A stretch of DNA of 64,000 bases, from contig JAOPHQ010000368.1 of the NCBI GenBank assembly GCA_030340625.1, positions 1 to 64,000 on the forward strand, read 5' to 3'. Below, one piece after another: positions 1 to 11,159 of this stretch. Positions within the stretch are counted from its first letter, which is position 1, and every line of letters starts with the position of its first letter. The position numbers and the translations under genes were made by a program. This DNA comes from Merluccius polli. Lineage: Eukaryota > Chordata > Actinopteri > Gadiformes > Merlucciidae. The notes under the pieces were generated by a model. That model saw only the letters and a list, made by a program, of their open reading frames with translations, did not search any database and was not told where the DNA came from.

Positions 1-86
1 TCCCCCTCATCCTCCTCCGCTGCTACTCTGAAACACATTTGCTCGCTGTGACATTCGTTGCTTCTTTGGCCGTAAAATGAAGTGAG

Positions 87-121
87 GTCTGTCTATCTGT
101 CTATCTGTCTATCTGTCTATT
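87..121. repeat. (TCTG/TCTA) tetranucleotide microsatellite
   Basis: About four alternating TCTG and TCTA units in tandem. It is short and flanked by single-copy sequence. Confidence 0.85.
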
Positions 122-634
122 AATCCCTGTGTTTCAACCTAAAAGAGAACAATTAAGGGATTACTGGCCCATTTATCGCCCTCAGCAAAGCTCTTTGGAA
201 ATTGAGTTTTTAATTGCGTTGCAATTGGACAGGGCTGGGGCTATTGATACTGTAACACACTGCGTTGTTCCGTTTGACTCCGGGTCCCTGTTCAGTGTGT
301 TATAAAAAATAAAAAAAAAGACAAGGGTAATTGCTATCCAATGTGGATATAAAAATTGTCATTTTTTCCAATAACCTGCTGCAATTTCCATTAAGGGGTC
401 TGACCGTTAGGATTGGTAGAGCATTGCTCAATCAATCGTGTGAATCTACTCATGATGTGGTCTGACATCTTCATCAGCAGAGTAGGTTTCATCTTCACTG
501 GCGCCAGGGTCAAAGTTGAGGCCAATTCCCACAACTCACTCCTCCGGGCCTCGGGGGAGGAATGTGCGGATGACATCACATTGATTCGCTCCTCGCCAAA
601 AGCATCTGTGTCAAGAGACCCTCTGGCTAAGGTA

Positions 635-638
<4 letters not shown>
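122..638. other. Single-copy AT-rich stretch, no gene seen
   Basis: No exon or known repeat is recognised. Both strands of about 391-673 carry short open frames, but they overlap each other, lack any domain, and the plus-strand one runs into the GT array. The sequence has several TTAATT and ATTG-type words of the kind found in vertebrate non-coding DNA. Confidence 0.5.

Positions 639-667
<29 letters not shown>
639..667. repeat. (GT)n microsatellite
   Basis: Uninterrupted GT dinucleotides, about 14 units. A (CT)n stretch of about 11 units follows at 720-742. Confidence 0.95.
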
Positions 668-668
<1 letters not shown>

Positions 669-742
669 TGTGACCTTAGTGAGTGAGGTTATTATGACCC
701 GTGTCACAACCATGACCTAGTCTCTCTCTCTCTCTTTCTCTC

Positions 743-1763
743 TGTTAAAAACACCAACTCTGTTGCTAACGCGCATGCTACCAAAGTGATATCCTCATCA
801 TTTCAATCTGCGATGGCAAACCATCACTTGAGCGCGCATGCACTCTGTGAGCGTTCATGCACACACACGCGTACACACAAACACTCAAGCCACCCAAAAT
901 GGTGAAGTGTGGGCTTCTTGATGCATAAGGTAATTGTATTATCATTCACAAAGATACCATGAACATCTGAGAAGGGGCCAATGTAATTAGTGTGTTTGGG
1001 TCCACGCTGGTGCTCAGTGTGAGCTAATCATGCAGCATTTCAAACCCCATAAAGACAAAAATCATTATCAGCTACAGGGGGAGCCGAAGTCGTGAAGATA
1101 ACGCTTTGTATCACTGATGGTAAATGGCCATGATTTTGCTGCATTATTTCTAATTAGAACATGTGGGGAAAATATGCTGCTCCCTTTCGTCTAAAACACA
1201 ATATACACAGGAATTCAATTGTATCATAGAATACAATCTTGGTGGGGAAATAGAAAAGACATGTTTAATTCCTTTTTTGTTTTGTTTTGTTTTTCTGTGA
1301 AATGCTCGCTGAGGTGCACTTATACCATCTGATCACAGTTTATTTGTTTTGAATACTCTGATTAAAATGCAGAATATTGCTGGAACAGTCCTAACAGGTT
1401 TGGTTGCCCTGCTTTGTATCAATCTGTCTATTTGGTGCAAGTAGATACTTTCTTTAAGAAAGTTTTTTTGTTTTTTTGTCCATTCATTATGCTGCGTATC
1501 ATACCTGTGCATTCATTGTGATTCAACACAAGACATACATTCACTTTCTCGCTAAGAGTACGCACAGAACTTTCCCTGCAGTTTGCATATGCAAATCCAG
1601 GTGTGCATATACATTCATAAATCTCGCAGAGATTACCTCAGAGCTGTCAGCTAATGGCTAGCCATATATCTACCCTATAAGATTTAATACACCAGTAATG
1701 ACTCCAGTTTAGCAAGAATCATGATCGGGTAAAGGATCCTATAAATTGTGTGCGATATCTGGA
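743..1763. other. Single-copy stretch, no gene seen
   Basis: This is AT-rich non-repetitive sequence with a short imperfect CA-rich patch at 860-890 and a TTTTG run near 1276-1294. No open frame has recognisable domain content. Confidence 0.5.
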
Positions 1764-1773
1764 GCAAATTGCT

Positions 1774-1811
1774 TTTTTTTCTCTCTCCTCTCCTCTCTCT
1801 CCTCTCTCCGC
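1774..1811. repeat. Imperfect (CT)n tract
   Basis: A pyrimidine tract built of CTCTCC and CTCTCT words follows a T8 run. It is an imperfect microsatellite. Confidence 0.8.
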
Positions 1812-2201
1812 TTGACAAGTTCTCTTTACTTAGGGGAATCCAACAAATCCAGCCATCCACCTCAGTAAGATGTTTAGGGCCCCGGCATCGCCAATAATTG
1901 CCAACTTCATTTATTTTTGTCGCAATGGAATCAACTTACATTTCCATCTCTGCCTCGCCCTAACATGCCGCCAGACATCTCTCTGGCACCACGGCAGAGC
2001 GGCGATATAACCCTGTAATCAGACAAACGGGCTGTGAAAGGCATATAATGACAGGTAGGGGGTGATTGAAGTGTGTAGTGGGAAAGGAGCCCCTTTTTAC
2101 GCCCACATCATATGCGCAATGGTATTGAGAGAGAGAGCTGCTCCAAGAGCCCATCAGTCTTGGCCTGATATAGGATAGTGATAAGAAAATCTGCTCTCCG
2201 G
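1812..2201. other. Single-copy stretch, no gene seen
   Basis: Non-repetitive sequence between two pyrimidine tracts. No coding or RNA feature was identified. Confidence 0.45.
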
Positions 2202-2467
<266 letters not shown>

Positions 2468-2537
2468 TGCTGTCTTTATTCCATCAGTGTCTCTCGCTCC
2501 ATAAGGGGTCATGCTGGCAGGCAATAGGCAGTCGCCA

Positions 2538-2565
2538 CAGCAACAGCAGCAGCAAACAGCAGCAT
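2538..2565. repeat. Interrupted (CAG)n trinucleotide run
   Basis: A short CAG-rich run with CAA interruptions in otherwise single-copy DNA. There is no evidence that it is coding. Confidence 0.7.
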
Positions 2566-2735
2566 CATAGCTAGTGTTGCGTTCAGGCTCACCCCACAGT
2601 AACCCTATCGACAAGTTTACATGCGCATTTTTTTCTCCGCGCTACGCGTTATGATTAAAAGAAAAAAACGTCCGGTATACAGGTTGCCTTCCGTTTGTTC
2701 TCCAAAAAAAAAAAAAGGCTGATATTGTAAGTGAT

Positions 2736-2996
2736 GTGACACAGTTCCTGGGAACTAGAATACCGCTGTGTGCGGCGGCCCAATCCCTTCATGCTCCCCG
2801 GCGCCCCGGCAAACACTCTTTGGTCTGGAGTGTGACAGAAGAGCCTTATCAGTCGCACAGGCTGACACACTTCACTCTTTTCCCCGGGGCTCGGCTGCGC
2901 ACCGAGGCCCACGTGACCGCCGCCGCAGCCCGGGAGGAGGAAGACATCAGCGCCATATGGGGACCCCAGCTACAGGACGTAGAGAATAAATCATAA
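2736..2996. promoter_or_regulatory. CpG-rich patch, possible regulatory element
   Basis: The stretch is visibly richer in GC and CpG than its AT-rich neighbours, notably at 2770-2815 and 2885-2960, and contains a CACGTG E-box at about 2910. An 86-codon frame is open across it on the plus strand but has no domain, no splice context and a composition explained by high GC. A small CpG island or conserved enhancer is the more likely reading. No TATA-like or initiator element could be fixed. Confidence 0.35.
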
Positions 2997-3278
2997 TTAG
3001 ACGTACGCTTATATGGTGTGGTGGTTAATCACTGAACGGCAGGGGGAGGTTGGGATGGCGGTGGTGGCGGTGGTGGGGGAGGACGCCTCGACTTCAAACA
3101 TTGTGAGTGTGCTGTGTTTGTACCTGCTTGGCAGAAAAAGTGAAAAGGTGGAAAGTTGCAACATGCAAATGTTTAATTTAAGCATGAAATTTGACACACA
3201 GACACGCCCCACATGATGCACCCACACACAAACACACATGAAAACACACCCATGTGTACCAAATATACTCACATACGC

Positions 3279-3302
3279 AGACACACACACACACACACAC
3301 AC
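3279..3302. repeat. (AC)n microsatellite
   Basis: About 12 AC units. It lies directly before a 71-bp dispersed repeat box that is followed by a second AC array. Confidence 0.95.
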
Positions 3303-3303
3303 A

Positions 3304-3373
3304 GAACTTCCCACCCTTCGTCCGGTTGCAGTTACTTATGTCTGTTCGCCACCCAATCGAAGCATCTCAAACC

Positions 3374-3374
<1 letters not shown>
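3304..3374 (+). repeat. 71-bp dispersed repeat box between CA arrays, copy 1
   Basis: The segment begins GAACTTCCCACCCTT and ends ATCTCAAACCT. It recurs in inverse orientation at 12158-12251 with only about two substitutions outside a 23-bp insertion. In both places the box is followed, in its own orientation, by CA-rich microsatellite DNA. This is what a repeat family whose tail seeds or carries a microsatellite would look like. I do not recognise the family. Confidence 0.75.

Positions 3375-3420
<46 letters not shown>
3375..3420. repeat. (AC)n microsatellite
   Basis: About 23 uninterrupted AC units immediately downstream of the 71-bp box. Confidence 0.97.
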
Positions 3421-3423
<3 letters not shown>

Positions 3424-5087
3424 TGCAGACTCACTCTTGAATCAGGCTATCAGGGCTATCAGTGCATGTCCGGGGCAGCCAAAGGCTTATGTCTGCCACA
3501 GGAGCTCATATGATTACTATGAAATTACCAGGAGACAAACACTATCTACAGAGCCCATTGCTCCAGAATAGGTGCGTTAGGATGCACACAATGGACTGAT
3601 TAGTCAGAATGATCATATTAAGATAATAGTTTGACTAAGGCTCCCTTCATAATTTGAAGCAATGCAATTTCCTTTTTGGTTTAGTCAGTTCATTTTGACA
3701 GTCCGGTCAGGTCAATTTCCAGTTTACAGAGGAGGAAATTACTTCATAAGATTCTGTGTGTTCTCCATATTAACTGTCACAAAACTACATCAGGGCCACA
3801 GCATCTTCTGAAGTAATACAAAGTCATTTGGTGCATTGATTATGTTATATTCTACCCTGATATATTTTTATGATGACATTTGTATTGGCATTTTTGACAA
3901 ACAAATACAAAACAATGTATTTGAATATAGAAGACAATTATTTCTGATGCTTGTATATAAAAAACAAACAACAAAAATTTGAAAACGGAGACATACCGAT
4001 GATCATACAATGACCATGAGATTCAACCCTGTTTTTTAAATGGTGTTCACATTCATCCATCCATACATTCTTATTATTGTCCATTCATTCATTTCTTCAT
4101 CCATTTACTGAACAGTCATGCATAATGTGTATACATCCCACCTTATTGAGGGATCAGTGTCATGTTACAAGCCACATTTTGCATGGCTCGTATTGTGCTT
4201 CATAAGAAACGCGATCATTAGACCTCCCTTCCTCATGTATCCATAAGAGGGATTATAAAATGCAGTCCGATATGACCTCAAAATATTTTCTACGTAGCTC
4301 AGAGATAGCAGAGAGAGCAGATATGTTTCAGCGGCTCTGACTGAAGGTGCCGGTGGTTTCATGTAAGGTTATCTTATTTGATTTTATTTACTGCACACCT
4401 TCATTAGAAAGCAACATGGGTTTAATAAGGTGGTGAGTTACGATACCAATCACGAAGAAGTGAAAGGAAATGAAGCCAGGGGGAAAGATTAAAAAAACAA
4501 ATACACAAAGCAGTAGCCACAGCAACCAGGGCACTGGTCTGTATGTATCCCAGCAATAGGAGAGTGATGTGCAGTCCACTGTGTCTAATTCAGAGGAACA
4601 CATCCATGTCTCGACCAAAATGTCACAGTCAGTCATCATTGCAAATATTACCACCTAGCCATTGTGTCATGTTGGTTAGCACGTTCTCCCAATTGATCCT
4701 CTGCAGCATCCAGGGTCATATACGCAACCTACTGCTGCAATATGAAAGAAAAAGTGTCTTAAATATTACATGTTATTATTAAAAAAACATGACAAGGCCT
4801 GGCATAGCGCAGGACATACTGGGCTCATGCAGGCATGTGTTTTCATGTAAGGTTCAATATTTGATATGCAATAACAATATTCAACCTCTCAAAAAATTGT
4901 ACATGTCCTGCAAACCTGCAATTAATAAGAGCACTCTGGCTCCTACGCTCATATGAAAGGCACGCTGTAGAAGCTATAGTTGTAAATAATGCAGTCAGGA
5001 TCTTGGCAGCTATAATGAAACATTCACTAGCCTGCTGTGAGAATATTGCACATCATTAATGGCAATAGGTCAGCTAGTATGCACTGT
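3421..5087. other. Single-copy stretch, no gene seen
   Basis: About 1.7 kb of AT-rich unique-looking DNA. A loose CATC/CATT run lies at 4054-4105. Short open frames on both strands have no domain content. Confidence 0.5.
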
Positions 5088-5162
5088 ATGAGAATGTGTT
5101 TGTGTGCATGTGTGTGCTTGTGCGCGTGTGTGTGTGTGCGTGTGTGTGTGCATGTTTGCGCA

Positions 5163-5197
<35 letters not shown>

Positions 5198-5200
5198 ATG
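5088..5200. repeat. Interrupted (GT)n microsatellite
   Basis: GT-rich DNA with CATG and GCGC interruptions and a pure core of about 16 units at 5166-5197. Confidence 0.9.
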
Positions 5201-5336
5201 CGTGCCTGAGAGCCCTGAGATGAATGATCTAAAGGCAGGGCTACAGTGCAAAAGTCAACATAGTTTTATTTTGATTACAAGGGAATCGGGTGGGGAAGGC
5301 TCGGTTCTTGTTGAGGATTCTTGATCCAGGGATCAG

Positions 5337-6191
5337 GGGCCTCATTTATAAAGGTCTCTGCGCACGAAAATGTTGCGGAAACAGGGATGAAATGTGCGTA
5401 CGCATCTTTCACCGCCAACGTCGTGATTTATAGAAAAAAACCTTGCGGAAAAGAGTGCGCAGTTCTACGCATCCTTATGATCCTTTCACCCTGGAGTAAA
5501 GCTCCCGCAAAGTTTTTCAAACAGTGAACTCCGGAGACGACCACAGGAAGAAGGTGGCGGTAATGCACTATTATGCGTTTGCAAACCGCCAATAACGCCA
5601 AAAGAAGAAGATGCTGTAACCCCGGAGCTCATTGCGGACCACATAGGCTATGAGTTATTTATTCATTTATATATTTATTTTATGAAAAGCACCCATTATG
5701 AAATATGAATTAAAGCAAAATTATGTTCAACACACTACAGCCATTTCAAATCACAATCCTCGGCCAGACCAACTGCATCACTTAAACATTTAAATAATGA
5801 GCTTGATAAATAAGCCACAAAATAGACGTGCGTTGGTCTACATTTAGAAACACTTCGATCTCCGAATCCGAAAAACGCCTTCTTTTTAAAAGGTGCCATT
5901 TTTCCGTCTAATGATTGGTCAGAAAAGGCTCCTTCCTACTTATAAATATTAAGTGATTAATTAGCATTGACCTTTTAAGGACTATTAAGGGATGGACTTG
6001 GGAGCAGCAGAGCGCTCGTGCACGCACGCCAAATTAGACGCACGTTGGTATTTATAACGAGAAGAGTGCATACAGGTGTGCGCAGCAAGGTTTTATAAAT
6101 CGGAATGTTTTTGTGCGTACGCACATTCTGAGGTTTGGGCGTACGCAATGTTCTACGGAGGGTTTCACGCAGAGGTTTATAAATGAGGCCC
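5337..6191. mobile_element. Non-autonomous DNA-transposon-like element with GGGCCTCATTTATAAA termini
   Basis: The left end reads GGGCCTCATTTATAAA and the right end is its inverse complement. The similarity continues inward for roughly 110 bp: both ends share, in order, a GCGCAC/GCGTGA block, a GTGCGTACGCA block and a GATTTATA-AACCTTGC block. The interior of about 850 bp has no transposase frame. It includes a GGCGGTAATGCA...AAACCGCCAATAA segment (about 5557-5596) that I recall as common in fish repeats. No clean target-site duplication is visible, so the exact ends and superfamily are uncertain. PIF/Harbinger-type or ISL2EU-type origin is possible but unproven. Confidence 0.7.
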
Positions 6192-6330
6192 TGGACCGGG
6201 AAAACGCCAACACGGCGGCACAAACAGAGGCGAGGGAGTGAGACACAGTAGGTACGTAGCACTGTACGTCTGTCCGTTCATCCACTGTTGGGGTCCGTTG
6301 GGCAGTTGGTTCCTCGAGGGTGATAAGAAG

Positions 6331-6736
6331 GGGCCTCATTCACGAACCGTTCTTAAGAACACATTTGTTCTTAAGTCCTACTTATGAAGATTTTACGAAG
6401 ATTGTGGCATTCATGATTTTTTTTCTTATGCAGGATTTTTCTTAGGTAAGAACAAATCCTACGAACACTCAGGAGTACTCTTAAGCACATTTCAGTGCCG
6501 ACATGTTGGCATGGTTGTGTTGTCTTCTTTTGTTAAGTTCAATAAAATACATTACAGTGAAATTTCTGTCATATTTATGTATTTATTTATTCATTTCATT
6601 TTTCATTTTAATTACATTAAATGTGGCAACGCTTTAACATGAATCAAGTACATTGGAAACCATGCCGTCAATTAGTGATCCCACCCTATTTATAGGTGGC
6701 ATTTCTCCATCCACGGCCTACAAAACAATGGCATAT

Positions 6737-6767
<31 letters not shown>

Positions 6768-7094
6768 TGCTGCTACAGGAGATTGTGGATCTGCCCTACG
6801 GAGGGAACAAATCTTTCAGGACCACGTAGATCTTTATTCAGAGGCTCTGCACACGGCCCTGCAGTCCCATTTATGGGCATTTATGGGCGGTTACCTATGC
6901 TAATCCTATGTTAATTAGACTCACCTGGCACGCGCGCTCAATTCACGAGGAGATGGCGTTCATCAATCTAAGAACAGCTGCGAACAATTCAGCGGCTTAA
7001 GAACACGTTGATGAATCTGACGTAGAAATCTTCTTAAGAAGGACTTAAGAAAGAATCTGAGAAGATTCTTGAGGAGATATTGGTTATGAGGCCC
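6331..7094. mobile_element. Second DNA-transposon-like element with GGGCCTCAT termini
   Basis: The left end is GGGCCTCATTCACGAACCG and the right end carries ATGAGGCCC. Subterminal regions on both sides are rich in TTCTTAAGAA-type words: left at about 6350-6380, right at about 6998-7065. It has no transposase frame and contains an (AT)n run at 6734-6768. It starts only 139 bp after the preceding element, and the outermost nine to ten bases are shared, which suggests related transposases. No target duplication could be identified. Confidence 0.6.
6734..6768. repeat. (AT)n microsatellite
   Basis: AT dinucleotides with one AA interruption, inside the second GGGCCTCAT element. Confidence 0.9.
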
Positions 7095-7270
7095 AACGAT
7101 ATTTGAGTTTGCTTATTGTTTTCTCCGTCCAATCTCTACTTCTCTTCTTACTCTCTTATAACGCACCGTCGGCGATTTGGTTTGCCAACCTGGCAACCAG
7201 CTCCTCCCTCTCGGCCGTGTGTCTTGTGAGGCTGTATTAGCCTCCGGGTTTAAATACCCAGATTGTGGCC

Positions 7271-7749
7271 AGGTGTGTTACCTCCAGGTGTGTTACCTCC
7301 AGGTGTGTTACCTCCAGGTGTGTTACCTCCAGGTGTGTTACCTCCAGATGTGTTAGCTCCAGGTGCGTGAGCTCCAGGTGCGTTAGCTCCAGGTGTGTGA
7401 GCTCCAGGTGTGTTAGCGCTACGTGTGTTAGCTCTAGGTGTGTTAGCTCCAGATGTGTTAGCGCCAGGTGTGTTAGCTCCAGGTGTGTTAGCTCTAGATG
7501 TGTTAGCTCCAGGTGTGTGAGCTCCAGGTGTGTGAGCTCCAGGATGTGTGAGCTCCAGGTGTGTGAGCTCCAGGTGTGTTACCTCCAGGTGTGTGAGCTC
7601 CAGATGTGTTAGCTCCAGGTGTGTTACCTCCAGGTGTGTGAGCTCCAGGTGTGTGAGCTCCAGGTGTGTGAGCTCCAGATGTGTGAGCTCCAGGTGTGTT
7701 AGCCTCCAGGTGTGTGAGCTCCAGGTGTGTCAGCTCCAGGTGTGCCAGA
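7271..7749 (+). repeat. 15-bp minisatellite, about 32 units
   Basis: The tandem unit is AGGTGTGTTACCTCC, drifting to AGGTGTGTGAGCTCC through the array. Changes concentrate at T(T/G)A(C/G)CTCC. Two single-base insertions, near 7544 and 7704, shift the phase. Because 15 is a multiple of three and no unit contains a stop in the relevant frames, long Cys-Val-Ser-Ser-Arg frames result, and these are not genes. The first units (ACCTCC type) are more homogeneous than later ones (AGCTCC type), showing variant clustering. Confidence 0.95.
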
Positions 7750-8560
7750 GTTGGGCTGGGAGGAATCTGTCCTCCCAGACTCTTCGTCTCTTAGGTTGTT
7801 GTGGGCGTGGCTGCTGCTCCACCCCCAGGATACCACAGTGCGTACATGTTTGTGTGTGTGCGTGCGTACATGTGTGATGTGCGTGTGTGGTCAGTTTTCG
7901 ACAGTGTGTACCAGCACTTCCTCTTGTTATTCTACAGGGAGGGTCCTGTTATTTCTGACTCCTTGACGTTCCCCTGTTTGAGATTCCTTCCATACAGAAA
8001 GAATACATTTTCAAAGTCACCGGAGCTTGACTAATTACTGGCAGAAAATGGGACTTGTTTCCATTGCAAATATCCTAGCAATTAAAAAGGGCAGAGGGAT
8101 ATAAAATATGGACTTAGTGCATCTCGCACTGTCAATCAATTCAATTGGATTCCCACCATAACATTATGTCAGCTTTTTCCATGCATTCTTTAGACTGATA
8201 AAATAATAATTTAGCTAATGTGATTTCCCAAACAGAATGGTTAGGCAGAATATAAAATACCACAAATCACTGAGCAACAACATGTTTTAATAGCCAAGCA
8301 TGTAGAATCGTTATTATCCTTCCTATTTCCCTGACCGAACAGTTATTACACACTTAAGCTTAAATATTTCATGAATGGAAACACGGAGAAGGAATTTTTG
8401 ACATGACAGAGACGGGCAAGGAAGCCGGTAGGAGCCCAGATTCATTCAAATCACCATAGAAACACCTTGGAAACATCCACGATAAAGTAAACGCTTTCCT
8501 TTATTTGATTGTATTTGCATATCCCCGGGAAGAAAGCTGTCACTGGTAGCAGCAGGGGTG
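7750..8560. other. Single-copy stretch, no gene seen
   Basis: An imperfect GT-rich patch at 7846-7890 is followed by AT-rich unique-looking DNA. No exon or recognised repeat. Confidence 0.5.
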
Positions 8561-8580
8561 TGTGTGTGGGGGGGGGGGGG
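8561..8580. repeat. (GT)n followed by G13 run
   Basis: A short GT stretch runs into a 13-base guanine homopolymer at 8568-8580, one of sixteen such plus-strand runs in the window. Confidence 0.9.
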
Positions 8581-9420
8581 AAGGGACACTATACAGAACT
8601 TTCAGTGTACTGTTTTGCTCAGCACACAACTGTCACTATAATTACATGGGGGGCATCGGCGAGGCCATCGTGGGCCTTTAAGCGGTAAATAGGCCTGCCG
8701 AAGTCGGCTGTTGTGAAATCGCTCCTGCGCCACAAAACTAGGCTACGCCATGACGACGTGAGAAAAGCAATAGCTCCGGAGCTAGGGAAATCAATAAGAG
8801 AAAAGTAATTATAAACGGCGGCTAATGTTACAGTGTTCTGATGTAATTATAACAATAGAATATTACAAACAGCCGTTATGATCAAAATCAATGTGGGGAC
8901 GACTCAAAACAGGATACCATTAACATTATGCGATGTACAAAATGGATTGAATAGCCTACATAGCATGTGTGTTTCGAAGCACACATGAGGTATCTTTTAA
9001 GCGCTGCATCTATGCAAGCACTGGGCAAATTACCCATTCACTTTATCTACAGATGGACTGTGCTGGGTGTGTTGATGTAAGGGGAAGGGCAGATGTTATA
9101 TGTCTGCAATGTTTACACTGTAGACCATTTTTTTCCCACCTGCAATTGAAGTGTTAATTACCTACATTTTATCTTGGCAAATGTCATCCTGTAAATTAAG
9201 TGTGCACATTTAATCATGTGGGCTTCATTTAATCATACATTATGTGCATTACTGAAATATTAGCTAATGGCGTATATTTCACGAGTAGCCTATATCAACC
9301 GTCAGAACCGACATTGCGTTTATCAACAGATTTTCAGCTCACTAAAGAAATGCAATATTTGTGTACTACTTAACGCTTAGACACTTTCATCCAGTGACTA
9401 ACAGTGTATTTTGGTTAATT
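8581..9420. other. Single-copy stretch, no gene seen
   Basis: A mildly CpG-enriched part at 8645-8770 is followed by AT-rich DNA. No gene, RNA or repeat could be supported. Confidence 0.45.
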
Positions 9421-9545
9421 TAATGAGCAGGTAGGGGTTAGGGCATCGTGCTCAAGGATGGCAGTAGACTGAGGATGTCGGGGTTTGCAGTCTACCAGTA
9501 GGTATTCACCTTAGGAGTCCAATACCCGAACCACTAGGTTACCCT
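9421..9545. repeat. Degenerate LINE/SINE-tail-like fragment
   Basis: The order of words GGGTTAGGGCATCGTGCTCAAGG, a mid section, and AACCACTAGGTTACCCTG resembles the 3' part of fish L2-type LINEs and their dependent SINEs, which carry CTTGCTCAAGGG and AACCACTAGGCCACC. The assignment rests on recall of these hallmarks and the copy is diverged. Confidence 0.4.
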
Positions 9546-10068
9546 GACCTTGTACATTTTAAGTCACACTTGTGTGCGATTAGAGTGACTGATCTCCATC
9601 TCCACGCTCCTGGAGTCCCATCACACTTTTCTAAAAAGGTATGTGACAAAGGGACACCATTTAACCTCCATTCCCTCCAGACAGAAGCACTTAACTCTTT
9701 ACACACCGACTCCACGTTTATTTGCATGTTCTCACAAAAAAAAAGTGATTTGACCCCACTGGATAAAACAAAAAAAAGAAGAAAACAAAAGCCATTTATT
9801 TTGACATAAGAGCCCCCGATTACTTATGACCGCTTGAGTGCTGGCAGGATGGCAGGGGAAATCCACGCCAGATAGGTCTCGATAAATTGCCCTGTCACCC
9901 AGGTGAAGAGGTATGCTATATCTGTCAACTGCACCGCCAATACACACACACACGCACAACAAAAAAACAAACCCAATTCCTCAGTTGAATATTATTGGCA
10001 TATATGGTAATAAGCAGCAACAGTGAGCTTCATTTGGTAATAATAAAAAAGGAAAAAACGCATACCGT
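9546..10068. other. Single-copy stretch, no gene seen
   Basis: AT-rich DNA with A-rich runs near 9738 and 9768 and a short CA run at 9944-9953. No supported gene. Confidence 0.45.
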
Positions 10069-10085
10069 GTTTTCAGGTGACGGTA

Positions 10086-10260
10086 ATGTGTGCTCGCCGG
10101 GTTCGCGGTCCGCAGGTTCGACAGGTCATTCCACCTCGATGGGAGTTGCGCGCCACTTTAAAAGGTGTCCCCGGGAACATGTTTGAACGATAACAAATAG
10201 CCCGGGGCGCCCGGATTCATCACTGTCGGGCGCTCCTCCGCCGCCGCGCCGCTATAGGTC
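10086..10260. promoter_or_regulatory. Small CpG-rich patch
   Basis: About 175 bp with dense CpG, including GGGTTCGCGGTCCGC, CCCGGGGCGCCCGG and CCGCCGCCGCGCCGC words, set sharply in AT-rich DNA. Such patches mark promoters or unmethylated enhancers in fish. No downstream exon is recognisable, so a promoter role is unproven. Confidence 0.35.
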
Positions 10261-10984
10261 ATCATCAGCCACTAAAAGAGAAGGAATAAAAGCTTCTGAG
10301 AATGTGCCATACTTATTCTAAAACCTCTTTGCCTGGCATTTTAAAAGGTTAAGCTTTCTGGAAAGGGCAAGTTCATTTAACATTTTTCTCCCGCGGAGAG
10401 AAGAATATCAGCTAATAACGGCGCGGATGTGTCTTACAAGTATTGTATCGGCGTATTTTTGAAGACGGCGTTGAGAAGTGTGACGTGTTATTATGATGCA
10501 CACGTTGATGATCCAACATTGCTATGGATTTTCATTGCACTCTGTGTGTGTAACCCTTTGCACAGGAAAAAAATTCCCTGTTGCCTTTCGAATCAAAGCC
10601 GGAATTAATGTTGGACATATTTTTTTATTTTATTGCATCTCAATATCTATTTGTTTTAAGCATTGAAAATAAAAATAGCAATGACACTCACAAGCAGTGT
10701 AGCAAGTATTAGCATATTTCGAAGATGTTTTTTCAGCCAATTATTTAGGGAGGGAAACATTAATTAGGCTTTCTGCATCACTTCTCAGGCTGACGGACGT
10801 TGGCAAGTCACATAACTGTTAGCTCATTTCTCCCCTAAAAAAGCACAAAGCCAGAGGTGGGTCAGAGCTTGTGCATGTAAAGACCATTACCAAAAACATA
10901 TGGGTGTTTCCATTTAGCTTTTGTTTTTGCAGATTCTCCTCCTCCTCCTTTCTTTAGAAAAGTTCCCTCATACAACCCTGTGCT
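10261..10984. other. Single-copy stretch, no gene seen
   Basis: AT-rich non-repetitive DNA with several TAAT core words. It resembles vertebrate non-coding DNA and has no supported gene. Confidence 0.45.
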
Positions 10985-11025
10985 TACCCCCTAGGGATAT
11001 GCGTACCCCCATTTGAGAAACACTG
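10985..11025 (-). mobile_element. hAT-type terminal fragment
   Basis: Read on the minus strand it begins CAGTGTTTCTCAAATGGGGG and continues to a CCCTAGGGG word. This matches the left end of the more complete element at 17668-17955. Only the terminal 41 bp or so can be recognised. Confidence 0.65.
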
Positions 11026-11159
11026 CCCTATATGATCTTGCCACTGCAGTAGCAACAGCACTACTGCTCATTGCACTACAGTTGAGTTCAGATTGTGGGA
11101 CTTAGACATTTAACACAGAGGATGATGTCACAGTCCTGCACCCTATCAGACAGGATAGA

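Noticed and set aside
400..440. Possible tRNA-SINE head (GTTAGGATTGGTAGAGCA)
   Set aside because: One box-A-like word only. No box B at the expected distance and no SINE tail.
391..673. Overlapping open frames on both strands
   Set aside because: They are short, have no domain, and the plus-strand one ends in a GT microsatellite.
7265..7877. Open frames of Cys-Val-Ser-Ser-Arg repeats
   Set aside because: They are translations of the 15-bp minisatellite. Frames break where single-base insertions occur and there is no non-repetitive coding part.
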